In this document: in pieces, positions 1 to 6,575 of the stretch | Position numbering within the stretch: position 1 is the stretch's first letter | Layout of the letters: each line of letters begins with the position of its first letter | DNA from: DAOVDI01 sp965373045 | Lineage (GTDB): Bacteria > Acidobacteriota > Aminicenantia > Aminicenantales > Aminicenantaceae | NCBI GenBank assembly: GCA_965373045.1 | Contig: CBDVEQ010000109.1 | Span: 1-9,598 of the forward strand | Direction of reading: 5' to 3' | Length of the DNA: 9,598 nucleotides | The notes under the pieces: model-generated | Seen by the model: only the letters and a program-made list of their open reading frames with translations | The model's database searches: none | Told to the model about the DNA's origin: nothing | Made by a program: the position numbers and the translations under genes

Positions 1-63
1 GAAGCCGTATTCATATACTGCGAATGCGCCGCAACAAAGCAGATCGGCCTGCCCGCAGGGTAA
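1..63 (+). CDS. 3' end of an unidentified gene (partial), stop codon inside an inserted element
   Basis: The first frame is open from the window edge to a TAA at 61-63 and reads as 20 residues ending in IGLPAG. I do not recognise the family. Its C- and G-rich third positions look coding, but 20 codons is too short to be sure. The stop codon uses the first bases of the inverted-repeat element that starts at 61. If that element is removed leaving one TA, the frame continues as Gly-Tyr-Glu and stops at 187-189, right where a terminator-like hairpin begins. That fit is the main reason to believe this is a real gene tail, altered at its last residues by an insertion. An accidental open frame of this length is the alternative. 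Confidence 0.45.
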   Translation, partial: EAVFIYCECAATKQIGLPAG

Positions 64-182
64 AATACGACGACATAGAGTCAAAACAAGACATTTGTAA
101 ATAGCTTTAATCCTGATGTTTGGAAAAATCAATATTAAGAGTCAAAATCATTAGAAGTATATTTGGGTGTCGTCGAATTTTA
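61..182. mobile_element. MITE-like element with 15-bp terminal inverted repeats and TA ends
   Basis: The left end TAAAATACGACGACA (61-75) is the reverse complement of the right end TGTCGTCGAATTTTA (168-182) at 14 of 15 positions; only 67/176 fail to pair. Both ends carry a TA dinucleotide, which fits the TA target duplication of IS630/Tc1-mariner elements. The 122-bp body is too short for a transposase and has no convincing reading frame, so it would be a non-autonomous element moved by a transposase encoded elsewhere. Inside, the 10-mer AGAGTCAAAA occurs twice in direct orientation (77-86 and 138-147). The element sits between the last codons of the upstream gene and a terminator-like hairpin. 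The structure is seen directly; the mobile nature is inferred, because copies elsewhere in the genome cannot be checked here. Confidence 0.55.
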
Positions 183-184
183 TG

Positions 185-213
185 AATAAGCCAGGTTAGA
201 TGACAGGCTTATT
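185..213 (+). terminator. Hairpin, probable terminator of the upstream gene
   Basis: AATAAGCC (185-192) and GGCTTATT (206-213) form a perfect 8-bp stem around a 13-nt loop, followed by a short T-rich stretch (ATTTGTT). The stem is AU-rich at its base and the T tract is imperfect, so termination may be weak. It lies 2 bp beyond the inserted element; before the insertion it would have overlapped the upstream gene's stop codon. An operator for the operon starting at 266 is the alternative reading. From here to the start codon at 266 I see only AT-rich leader with no convincing promoter. Confidence 0.4.
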
Positions 214-265
214 ATTTGTTAATTATATCCAAGTTGTGTTAAATTAAAATTAAGGAATTTCAACT

Positions 266-1396
266 ATGGAATTTTTGCATTACTTTAAATCACGCCAGGG
301 AGATATAATCCGTCTCCTTAAGGACCTTGTCAATCTTGAATCTCCGTCTCATGACAAAGATGCTGTTAACAAGTGCAGCTTGTTCTGCGCTGAGGAGTTA
401 AAAAAAGCAGGAGCAACGATCAAACGGATCCCTCAGAAAAATATAGGTGATTTTTATACAGCTGAGTATAAAGGCGTTAAAAAAGAGACTCGATCAAAAC
501 CCATTCTTGTTCTGACCCACTCTGACACGGTTTGGCCAGTAGGACGTATTGAAAAAATGCCTTTTTATGTAGAGGGTCAAAAGATATTTGGGCCCGGAGT
601 GCTTGATATGAAAGCCGGTCTTGCCATGTTGATCTTTGTGCTTCGTACTTTCAAACAGCTTAACATCTCCCCGCAAAAAAATATATCTATCTTTATAAAT
701 TCATCAGAAGAGACAGGAAACCGCAATGCCACAGATATGCTTAGAAAACTGGGGAAAAACGCTTCCTGTGCTCTGTGCTTGGAGCCAGCTATTCCCGGTG
801 GTGCTCTTAAGATGGAGAGGAAGGGACGTCTTGTAGTTAAACTGGAAGCAACTGGTAAAGCCGCACATGCAGGAAATCCTGACCTGGGAGTCAATGCTAT
901 TGAAGAGTTGACAAAACAGCTTCAGAATATCCATCGTTTAAAGACAAAAAATATCTCGGTGAATGTCGGCGTCATCGAGGGCGGAACAAAACCAAACGTG
1001 GTAGCAGAAAAAGCTTGGTTCGTGATGGATATCCGGTTTTGGAAAATTTCTCAAAAAGACAAAGCCTGGTCTTTTCTTACTGGATTAACTCCTCATTTTA
1101 AAGGAGCAAAAGTCAAAGCCTTTTCGGAAAGTTTTACACCCCCTATGGAAAAAACACCTGCTTCAGCCCATTTATTCGATCATGTAAAGGGTTTTGCAGA
1201 AACCTTAGGAATCGCCTTGGAGTCAGGTCGAACCGGAGGCGGTTCCGATGCAAGTGTGGTGTCAAACATGGGTGTTCCCACCCTGGACGGACTGGGACCT
1301 GACGGAGATGGCATCCATGCTGAAAATGAGCATCTTCTGCTGCCATCTCTTCTGGAACGCACCGCTCTCCTCGCAGAGATATTGAGGCAGCTTTGA
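266..1396 (+). CDS. M20 family metallopeptidase, glutamate carboxypeptidase (CPG2)-like
   Basis: A 376-residue zinc-dependent exo-hydrolase of the M20 family, closest in pattern to carboxypeptidase G2 and related aminoacylases, which cut amide bonds next to a C-terminal amino acid. The expected dinuclear metal site is complete: His85 in THSDTV, bridging Asp114 in GVLDMKAG, catalytic Glu148 and metal ligand Glu149 in NSSEETGN, Glu173 in CLEPA, and His351 near the C-terminus, after GGGSDAS (324-330) and LDGLGPDG. The lid/dimerisation domain spans roughly 180-300 with the usual KAAHAGNPDLG motif. No signal peptide is visible, so it should be cytoplasmic. AAGGA at 252-256 lies 9 nt before the ATG and supports the start. 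It is the first gene of a four-gene overlapping operon. The substrate cannot be read from sequence; a small acyl-amino acid or dipeptide feeding serine/cysteine metabolism is a guess from its neighbours. Confidence 0.9.
   Translation: MEFLHYFKSRQGDIIRLLKDLVNLESPSHDKDAVNKCSLFCAEELKKAGATIKRIPQKNIGDFYTAEYKGVKKETRSKPILVLTHSDTVWPVGRIEKMPFYVEGQKIFGPGVLDMKAGLAMLIFVLRTFKQLNISPQKNISIFINSSEETGNRNATDMLRKLGKNASCALCLEPAIPGGALKMERKGRLVVKLEATGKAAHAGNPDLGVNAIEELTKQLQNIHRLKTKNISVNVGVIEGGTKPNVVAEKAWFVMDIRFWKISQKDKAWSFLTGLTPHFKGAKVKAFSESFTPPMEKTPASAHLFDHVKGFAETLGIALESGRTGGGSDASVVSNMGVPTLDGLGPDGDGIHAENEHLLLPSLLERTALLAEILRQL
1384..1387 (+). promoter_or_regulatory. Ribosome binding site supporting the TTG start at 1393
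   Basis: GAGG lies 5 nt before the TTG at 1393-1395, inside the last codons of the peptidase gene. It supports this rare start, which overlaps the preceding TGA as TTGA and gives the normal family N-terminus (YYLLSPGPTP). Confidence 0.55.
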
Positions 1397-2538
1397 TAAA
1401 AAAATATTATCTTCTCTCCCCTGGTCCCACCCCTATACCTGAGGAAGTTCTCCGGGAAGCAGTAAAACCCATCATCCACCACAGAACCACGGAATTTTCA
1501 AGGAATTTTATGGATACGGTCGAAGGATTAAAATATGTCTTTCAAACGGAACAGGATGTTTATATTTTGGCTTCCTCGGGAACCGGAGCGATGGAAGCTG
1601 CAGTAGTTAACATATTATCCCCTGGAGATAGAGTTCTTTCAATCAATGCGGGAAAATTCGGTGCAAGATGGAGCCATATCTGCAGAGCGTATGGAATTCA
1701 TGTGACAGAGATATTATTGCACTGGGGGGAATCCTGTTCAAAGGAAAAATTGGAGAAAAAGCTCGGGACTCATCCGGATATAAAAGCCGTTTTCACTACC
1801 TTGTCTGAAACCTCGACCGGAGCCGTTTTTGATATCAAGGGATTTAGTGAAATTGTTGCAAAAACAGATGCTTTGCTTGTTGTTGACGGGATCTCTGGAA
1901 TTGGCGCGACACCTTGTCCCATGGATGACTGGAATGTTGATGTTGTGATATCAGGTTCACAAAAATCTTTCATGACGCCTCCCGGACTAGCCTATATTGC
2001 ATTCAGCCCGAAGGCATGGGCTACGGTCCAAAATTCATCACTTCCAAAATTTTATTTTGATGCTGTTGCAGCCAGGAAAGCCATGGAGAAAAAGACATCC
2101 CCCTGGACACCTGCTATTTCTCTTATCCTCCAGCAAAGAAAAGCCTTGGAAAGAATCAGAAAACTTACACTCGAAAAACTATTCGAACACCACAAAATTT
2201 TAGGCGATGCGACCCGGGCAGGAATACAGGCTTTGGGCCTTAAGCTGCTGGCGGAAACCCCTGGAAACATCTTGACAGCAGCAAAAATCCCGGATGGGAT
2301 TGACGGTGTCATGCTCATCCGTATTATGCATGAAAAATACAGTGCTTACATCGCAGGAGCCCAGGCCCCCCACAAAGGGGAATTTTTCCGTATCGCCCAC
2401 CTTGGTTACATGGGCGGTTTTGATATAATAACAGCGCTATCAGCCGTTGAGATGACTCTATCTGAATTAGGATATAATCTCGAGGCGGGAACTTCGGTTT
2501 CCGCTGCACAAAATATTTTAAAGGAGAATTGGACATGA
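1393..2538 (+). CDS. Class V PLP aminotransferase (alanine/serine-glyoxylate or phosphoserine type)
   Basis: A 381-residue fold type I aminotransferase of class V, the group that includes alanine-glyoxylate and serine-pyruvate transaminases (AGXT, PucG) and the SerC substitutes of some archaea and bacteria. Visible features are the N-terminal LLSPGPTPIP signature (7-16), the phosphate-binding SGTGAME (62-68), cofactor ring-contacting Asp165 in VVDGISGIG, the Schiff-base Lys191 in SGSQKSFMTPPG, and the substrate carboxylate-binding Arg333 in FFRIAHLG. Translation starts at TTG, coupled to the gene before it. The next gene encodes a phosphoglycerate dehydrogenase-like enzyme, so the best guess is amination of 3-phosphohydroxypyruvate to phosphoserine. 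Serine/alanine:glyoxylate or pyruvate transamination is equally compatible with the sequence. Family is sure, substrate is not. Confidence 0.9.
   Translation: MIKKYYLLSPGPTPIPEEVLREAVKPIIHHRTTEFSRNFMDTVEGLKYVFQTEQDVYILASSGTGAMEAAVVNILSPGDRVLSINAGKFGARWSHICRAYGIHVTEILLHWGESCSKEKLEKKLGTHPDIKAVFTTLSETSTGAVFDIKGFSEIVAKTDALLVVDGISGIGATPCPMDDWNVDVVISGSQKSFMTPPGLAYIAFSPKAWATVQNSSLPKFYFDAVAARKAMEKKTSPWTPAISLILQQRKALERIRKLTLEKLFEHHKILGDATRAGIQALGLKLLAETPGNILTAAKIPDGIDGVMLIRIMHEKYSAYIAGAQAPHKGEFFRIAHLGYMGGFDIITALSAVEMTLSELGYNLEAGTSVSAAQNILKENWT
2521..2526 (+). promoter_or_regulatory. Ribosome binding site deciding the start of the dehydrogenase gene
   Basis: AAGGAG lies 8 nt before the ATG at 2535, a normal spacing. 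It leaves only 2 nt before the in-frame TTG at 2529, so the ATG is chosen. The site lies within the last codons of the aminotransferase gene. Confidence 0.7.
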
Positions 2539-3440
2539 AAAAAATACTTGTTGCTGATATTCTTGACAATGAAGCAATGGACAAATTGAAATCCATCCCG
2601 GAATTTGACGTCACAGTCAAAACAGGCATGGATGAAGCTGAGCTGATCAAGACTGTACCCGGTTTTAATGGCATGGTCGTTCGCGGCGCCACGAAAGCCA
2701 CCAAACCTGTTATTGAAATGATGGACAGCATGGAAATCATTGTGAGAGCAGGTATCGGACTTGACAACATCGACCTGGCCGCTGCTGCGGATAAAGATGT
2801 AAATGTTTCGAACACTCCCTCTGCAACAACCATTTCAGTAGCTGAACATACATTTGGATTGATGCTTGCCGCTGTTCGCAATCATGGAAAAGCCAATCTG
2901 TCCATGAAGCAGCACAAATGGGAGAAGAAGCTGTTTAAAGGAACTGAAATTTATGAAAAAACACTGGGTATAATCGGGAGCGGTCGTATCGGTCTTGATG
3001 TCGCCAGAAGGGCCATTTTCTTTGGAATGAAAGTTTTGGCCTATGACATAGTGGATATCCAAACCGATCTTGATGTAAAACAGGTATCTTTTGACCAACT
3101 GCTTTCCGGTGCAGATATCATTTCCCTGCATCTCCCACTTACTGAAAAGACAAAGCACATCATAAGTGATGCGGAATTCTCAAAAATGAAAGATGGTGTC
3201 ATCATTGTCAATGCCGCCCGAGGGGGAGTCGTTGACGAAACGGCTTTGCTCAAAGCTCTTGAATCGGGCAAAGTACGTGCAGCCGCCATCGACGTTTTTG
3301 AAAAAGAGCCTCCTGACAATTTTGACTTGATCGACCATCCTAATATTATTGCAACTCCCCATATCGGGGCGGGTGCAGCAGAAGGGCAAAAACGAGCTGG
3401 CCTGGAGGTCATCAAGATCCTTAAAGAAAAGTTGACATGA
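2535..3440 (+). CDS. D-3-phosphoglycerate dehydrogenase-like D-2-hydroxyacid dehydrogenase, short form
   Basis: A 301-residue NAD-dependent D-2-hydroxyacid dehydrogenase, most like the catalytic part of SerA, which oxidises 3-phosphoglycerate to 3-phosphohydroxypyruvate in the first step of serine synthesis. The dinucleotide-binding motif GSGRIG is at 148-153. The catalytic trio is Arg229 (VNAARGGVVDE), Glu258 (FEKEPP) and His276 (ATPHIGAG). Substrate-binding elements RGATK (50-54) and RAGIGLDNID (71-80) match the phosphoglycerate dehydrogenase pattern. The protein ends right after the catalytic domain and lacks the ACT and intervening domains that give serine feedback control in longer SerA proteins. 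ATG 2535 overlaps the previous stop as ATGA and has a good ribosome binding site. Hydroxypyruvate/glyoxylate reductase activity is an alternative. No phosphoserine phosphatase gene is in the window. Confidence 0.85.
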   Translation: MKKILVADILDNEAMDKLKSIPEFDVTVKTGMDEAELIKTVPGFNGMVVRGATKATKPVIEMMDSMEIIVRAGIGLDNIDLAAAADKDVNVSNTPSATTISVAEHTFGLMLAAVRNHGKANLSMKQHKWEKKLFKGTEIYEKTLGIIGSGRIGLDVARRAIFFGMKVLAYDIVDIQTDLDVKQVSFDQLLSGADIISLHLPLTEKTKHIISDAEFSKMKDGVIIVNAARGGVVDETALLKALESGKVRAAAIDVFEKEPPDNFDLIDHPNIIATPHIGAGAAEGQKRAGLEVIKILKEKLT

Positions 3441-4585
3441 TATATCTGGATAATAATGCGACAACACCAATAGACCCTGTGGTCAGCGAGAAATTGGCCT
3501 GGTTCGCAAAAAATCACTTCGGAAATCCTTCTTCTATTTATCCAATTGGACTGGAAGTCAAAGAGATGATCAACACAGCCCGGGAAGATATTGCTGACGT
3601 CCTGGGGGCTGCCCGTTCGGAGATCATTTTCACCGGTTCAGGCACGGAATCAGACAATTTTGCTTTGCGCGGCATCTTTGACGCTTCTCAAGAAAAAAAA
3701 ATCCTGATCACTTCTGCAATTGAGCATCCAGCTGTTATAGAAACAGCTAACTATCTTGAAAAACAAGGCATCAAAGTCATCTATATCCCAGTGGATGAAT
3801 TCGGTATGATCAATTTGGAATTCCTTGAAAATGCGGTCACGCCTGAAACAGGGTTGATATCTATCATGCACGCCAATAATGAACTGGGCACAATCCAGCC
3901 GGTCAAAAGTGTTGCTAAGATCGCAAAACAGCACGGAATACCTGTTCATACAGATGCCGTCCAGAGTTTTGGAAAAATTCCTTTTAATGTTCATGACCTT
4001 GGCATCGACCTTCTCTCTATATCTGCACATAAAGTTTACGGTCCAAAAGGGATTGGAGCACTGTATATCAGAAAAGGAACAAAAATCGATCCTTTGATCT
4101 ATGGTGGACATCAGGAACGCCTTATGCGCGCCGGAACAGAGAATACGATCGGCATTATCGGTCTCGGCGCTGCCGCCAAAATTATAAAGGAACGTGAAAA
4201 CCAGGATAAAGAACACATCGATAGATTGGCTGATAAATTAAAAAACGGAATAGAAGAGTCTATTCCCAAAGTCAAGTTCAACGGACACCCGAAGGAGCGT
4301 ATCAAAGGCACTGTCAATTTTTCTTTTATAGGACTTGAAGCGGAAGCAGTGCTCCTGGCTTTAGCCACCAAAGAGATTTATGTTTCTACGGGATCGGCCT
4401 GTAGTGAGGATTCCGAAGAAGTTTCCCACGTTATGAGCGCCATCGGGCTGAAACCTGAAACAGCGCGTTCCTCCATTCGTATGTCCGTAGGGCGTTTTAA
4501 CACAGATGAGGATATTGACACTGTATTAAAAGAGCTCCCTGAGATTATTACTAAATTAAGAGAAATAACGGCAATGGATTTCTAA
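3437..4585 (+). CDS. Cysteine desulfurase, group I (NifS/IscS-like)
   Basis: A 382-residue PLP enzyme that converts cysteine to alanine and holds the sulfur as an active-site persulfide for Fe-S clusters, thiolated tRNA or other acceptors. Seen directly: the N-terminal MIYLDNNATTP, His97 in the IEHPAV motif, Asp173 and Gln176 in HTDAVQ contacting the cofactor, Schiff-base Lys199 in SISAHKVYGPKG, the RAGTENT loop (231-237), and catalytic Cys322 in STGSACSED, followed by a conserved SHVMSAIGL segment. Length is near that of NifS and slightly shorter than IscS (about 404 aa). ATG 3437 overlaps the dehydrogenase stop as ATGA; no strong ribosome binding site is close, so it probably depends on coupling. 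No iscU, nifU or thiI gene is beside it, so its acceptor is unknown. Sitting behind serine-type genes suggests use of freshly made cysteine, which is inference. Confidence 0.93.
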   Translation: MIYLDNNATTPIDPVVSEKLAWFAKNHFGNPSSIYPIGLEVKEMINTAREDIADVLGAARSEIIFTGSGTESDNFALRGIFDASQEKKILITSAIEHPAVIETANYLEKQGIKVIYIPVDEFGMINLEFLENAVTPETGLISIMHANNELGTIQPVKSVAKIAKQHGIPVHTDAVQSFGKIPFNVHDLGIDLLSISAHKVYGPKGIGALYIRKGTKIDPLIYGGHQERLMRAGTENTIGIIGLGAAAKIIKERENQDKEHIDRLADKLKNGIEESIPKVKFNGHPKERIKGTVNFSFIGLEAEAVLLALATKEIYVSTGSACSEDSEEVSHVMSAIGLKPETARSSIRMSVGRFNTDEDIDTVLKELPEIITKLREITAMDF

Positions 4586-5115
4586 AAACAGCAAAGCTGT
4601 TCAAGATATATTGCCCGGATCTTAAGGAAAAATTCCTGGTAACCCGTATTGCGAAAATCAGGGTAAGTCCAGTCAAGAAGGCGAACTTCATTTTTCCCGA
4701 ACATCAGTTCGAGATGGGCATATATTCCTTTCTGAAGAGGAACCCGGCTGGCAAAATTCTTGGCAGTTGCCATGAACAGTGCGGCAGTAGTGAGATATCC
4801 CGGATCAAGATTTATAATCCTTCTTTTTGACTGAAATTCCTGGCTGATCTTTTCTTCCATATCATTGCTCGTTAGTTTTATGTCTGCCAGGCATTCAGGC
4901 TTAATGAGTTTTTCAAACGATAAGAATTTTCGGAAAAGATCTTTCCCCATCTCCTTCTGATAATAATCCGTGAACATAAACGGCCATTTCTGGCTCTCTG
5001 CATCCAATGGTCCAAACAACTTTTTAAGCCTGCCTTCTCCCCTCTTAAAAACTCTATTATCTGAGGCGATAATACCAAAGATCAATTTGACTGGAGAAAA
5101 TGGGGTTATCTTCAT
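4582..5115 (-). CDS. DUF4416 family protein, function unknown
   Basis: A 177-residue protein that I recognise as DUF4416 from its sequence pattern: KLIFGIIASD near the N-terminus (10-19), LFGPLDAES (33-41), FTDYYQKEMG (48-57), KFLSFEKLI (63-71), INLDPGYLT (101-109), KGIYAHLEL (129-137) and DWTYPDFR (148-155). No biochemical role is established for the family to my knowledge. It has no signal peptide or membrane segment. I chose ATG 5113-5115 because the family motif begins right after it; a TTG at 5151 would add 12 hydrophobic residues with no family support. No good ribosome binding site is seen, and the leader may be very short. The gene converges on the cysteine desulfurase gene with a 3-base overlap of their ends, and diverges from the tandem aldolase gene. 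Confidence 0.8.
   Translation of the reverse strand: MKITPFSPVKLIFGIIASDNRVFKRGEGRLKKLFGPLDAESQKWPFMFTDYYQKEMGKDLFRKFLSFEKLIKPECLADIKLTSNDMEEKISQEFQSKRRIINLDPGYLTTAALFMATAKNFASRVPLQKGIYAHLELMFGKNEVRLLDWTYPDFRNTGYQEFFLKIRAIYLEQLCCF
4584..4601 (-). terminator. Short intrinsic terminator inside the last codons of the DUF4416 gene
   Basis: On the minus strand AACAGC-TTT-GCTGTT (4601 down to 4587) forms a 6-bp stem with a 3-nt loop and runs directly into a T tract (through 4584) that contains part of the TAG stop codon. Read on the plus strand the hairpin has no T tract, so it would act only on the DUF4416 transcript. The stem is short and only half GC, so efficiency is uncertain. Confidence 0.4.
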
Positions 5116-5135
5116 TCTTACAATAATCAAAAAAA

Positions 5136-5150
5136 TGATTCGAGGAATCA
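5136..5150. promoter_or_regulatory. 15-bp dyad in the divergent intergenic region, possible operator
   Basis: TGATTC-GAG-GAATCA is a perfect 6-bp inverted repeat with a 3-bp centre. It lies 21 bp upstream of the DUF4416 start and 36 bp upstream of the earliest aldolase start, where a shared regulator could act on both promoters. A TATAAA at 5155-5160 could serve as a -10 box for the plus-strand gene, but no matching -35 is seen. A TTGATT and GATTAT pair 17 bp apart on the minus strand would give DUF4416 an almost leaderless transcript. No regulator gene is in the window to match the site. Confidence 0.3.
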
Positions 5151-5185
5151 ACTATATAAAGAAATCAAAATAAATACCAGATTTT

Positions 5186-6550
5186 TTGCCGTTGTTTGTT
5201 GAAAATGCATCTGCTATGCTGTACAAGATGACAAAACCAAAATGGCAAGCAGGCAACGATCTTATATCCCTGTTTCAACGGATAGGTAGAGCCAGCTTGC
5301 TCCTTGACTTACAGGATTCCCACAGCGGCAACATGGCGGTTCTATGGACAGATGAAAAAGGGAAAAAAAATATCGTTATCACCTCCACCGGGTCTCAGAA
5401 AGGCGAACTCGAACCAGAACATATCTGTTTTATTTCGCATGACGAAACGGATTTTGGATATTATAAAGCCTCCTCGGAAAGTGATATTCATGCCGGTATT
5501 CTGGCCCTTGATGGTGTACATGCGTCCATGCACTGCCACACCAAAAATCTGAACATTGTAACACTGGATGACAAAGACAAACCCAACCAACCTGATCCTT
5601 TTATTCCAGTAGACCCTCTTGGTTTTTTTCACTGCAAAGGAGGTATTCCAATAGACTGGGTCAAAGTCCCGAGCGGATCGCCTGAAATGGCTGCGATCAT
5701 CCCAAAACGCCTCTCACAGCATCCTGTAACAGCCATACAGACACATGGGGCCTTTATACGGGGCAGAACCCTTCCAGAAACCTTTTTTTTAGCCAGCATT
5801 GCTGAAAATTCCGCTTATAGTGTCCGTCTTATGGGAAAACTCAATATAAACATAAATATTCTTCGTAAAAAAGCTTTGAAAGATCACAGGTCCATTTTTC
5901 AATACAAGCCTCCGGAATATACAGTAAACGATGATGATGTCTGTGATTTTCTTCAGGAAAAGGAACTTATCAAAGAATTTTATAAAGCCGGTGCCAGAAT
6001 CTTTGAATCCAGGATCTCTCCCTTTCATACAGGAAGCATATCTATCCGAGGTGTCAACAGGATACTCTATGCTCCTAAAGCCGCCATGCCGAGAGAAATA
6101 GGAGGACCGCTCCTTGAAATCTCTTTAAAGGAAGACGCTTCTGATAACCCGGAAATCCGCATGCATAAGATCATCTACTCTAATAGTGACTTTCAATCCG
6201 TGATGCACTGCTATATTCCCGAGGCCGAAGCTCACGCCCGATATATATATCCAGGCGAACCTGAACCCCGTGACCGCATTGTTGCAATAGACGCTGAGGG
6301 AAGTTTTTTGTATCCTGCTATACCTGTTGTTTCCCACGATATTGACGAGGAAACCCTCCTTCACCTTCTCCATGATTATAAAGTCGTGGTGGTCAGAGGA
6401 GGAGGCGTCTGGAGCGTTGGGGAACAATCGATCTCTGAAGTCCTGCACCACCCCTCCTCAGTGCGCGAGATATGCTATATCAGAATTGGAGCGATCGAAC
6501 AGGGACTGGATCTAGGTAAGATGGAATCTGAGAAGGCCAAAAGATGGTAA
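5186..6550 (+). CDS. Tandem class II aldolase/adducin protein, second domain degenerate; candidate rhamnulose-1-phosphate aldolase
   Basis: Up to 454 residues carrying two class II (FucA/RhaD-type) aldolase domains; single-domain enzymes are about 200-275. Domain 1 (about 25-225) has SGN (47-49), TSTG (66-69), SSE with catalytic Glu98, zinc ligands His116 and His118 in MHCHTK, and His187 in QTHGAF, so it should bind zinc and could cleave a ketose 1-phosphate. Domain 2 (about 260-440) keeps the layout but SGN becomes TGS (282-284). The His pair becomes His341-Cys-Tyr343, and the last zinc histidine becomes Gly406 in VRGGGVW; Glu323 remains. It is probably structural or regulatory. The start is uncertain: TTG 5186, ATG 5216 and ATG 5228 all lack a clear ribosome binding site, and domain homology needs only the last. 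The gene converges on the rhamnose operon, which lacks rhaD, so rhamnulose-1-phosphate cleavage is my inference; another sugar phosphate, or an epimerase role, is possible. Confidence 0.8.
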   Translation: MPLFVENASAMLYKMTKPKWQAGNDLISLFQRIGRASLLLDLQDSHSGNMAVLWTDEKGKKNIVITSTGSQKGELEPEHICFISHDETDFGYYKASSESDIHAGILALDGVHASMHCHTKNLNIVTLDDKDKPNQPDPFIPVDPLGFFHCKGGIPIDWVKVPSGSPEMAAIIPKRLSQHPVTAIQTHGAFIRGRTLPETFFLASIAENSAYSVRLMGKLNININILRKKALKDHRSIFQYKPPEYTVNDDDVCDFLQEKELIKEFYKAGARIFESRISPFHTGSISIRGVNRILYAPKAAMPREIGGPLLEISLKEDASDNPEIRMHKIIYSNSDFQSVMHCYIPEAEAHARYIYPGEPEPRDRIVAIDAEGSFLYPAIPVVSHDIDEETLLHLLHDYKVVVVRGGGVWSVGEQSISEVLHHPSSVREICYIRIGAIEQGLDLGKMESEKAKRW

Positions 6551-6575
6551 GTTGAGGACAGGCTATCGGCAGTTT

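Noticed and set aside
48..59. CCTGC-CC-GCAGG inverted repeat near the end of the upstream frame
   Set aside because: The loop would be only 2 nt and no T tract follows, so it cannot be a normal hairpin terminator. It reads as ordinary coding sequence.
216..244. TTGTTA and TTAAAT spaced 17 bp as a sigma70 promoter for the operon at 266
   Set aside because: Both hexamers match the consensus weakly and the region is AT-rich enough to give such pairs by chance.
2324..2881. 185-codon minus-strand open frame across the aminotransferase/dehydrogenase junction
   Set aside because: It is antisense to two well-supported genes, spans their boundary, and its serine- and methionine-rich product resembles no known protein.
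5149..5151. TTG as the start of the DUF4416 gene
   Set aside because: It adds 12 residues that are not part of the family pattern. The ATG at 5113-5115 lies just before the conserved N-terminal segment.
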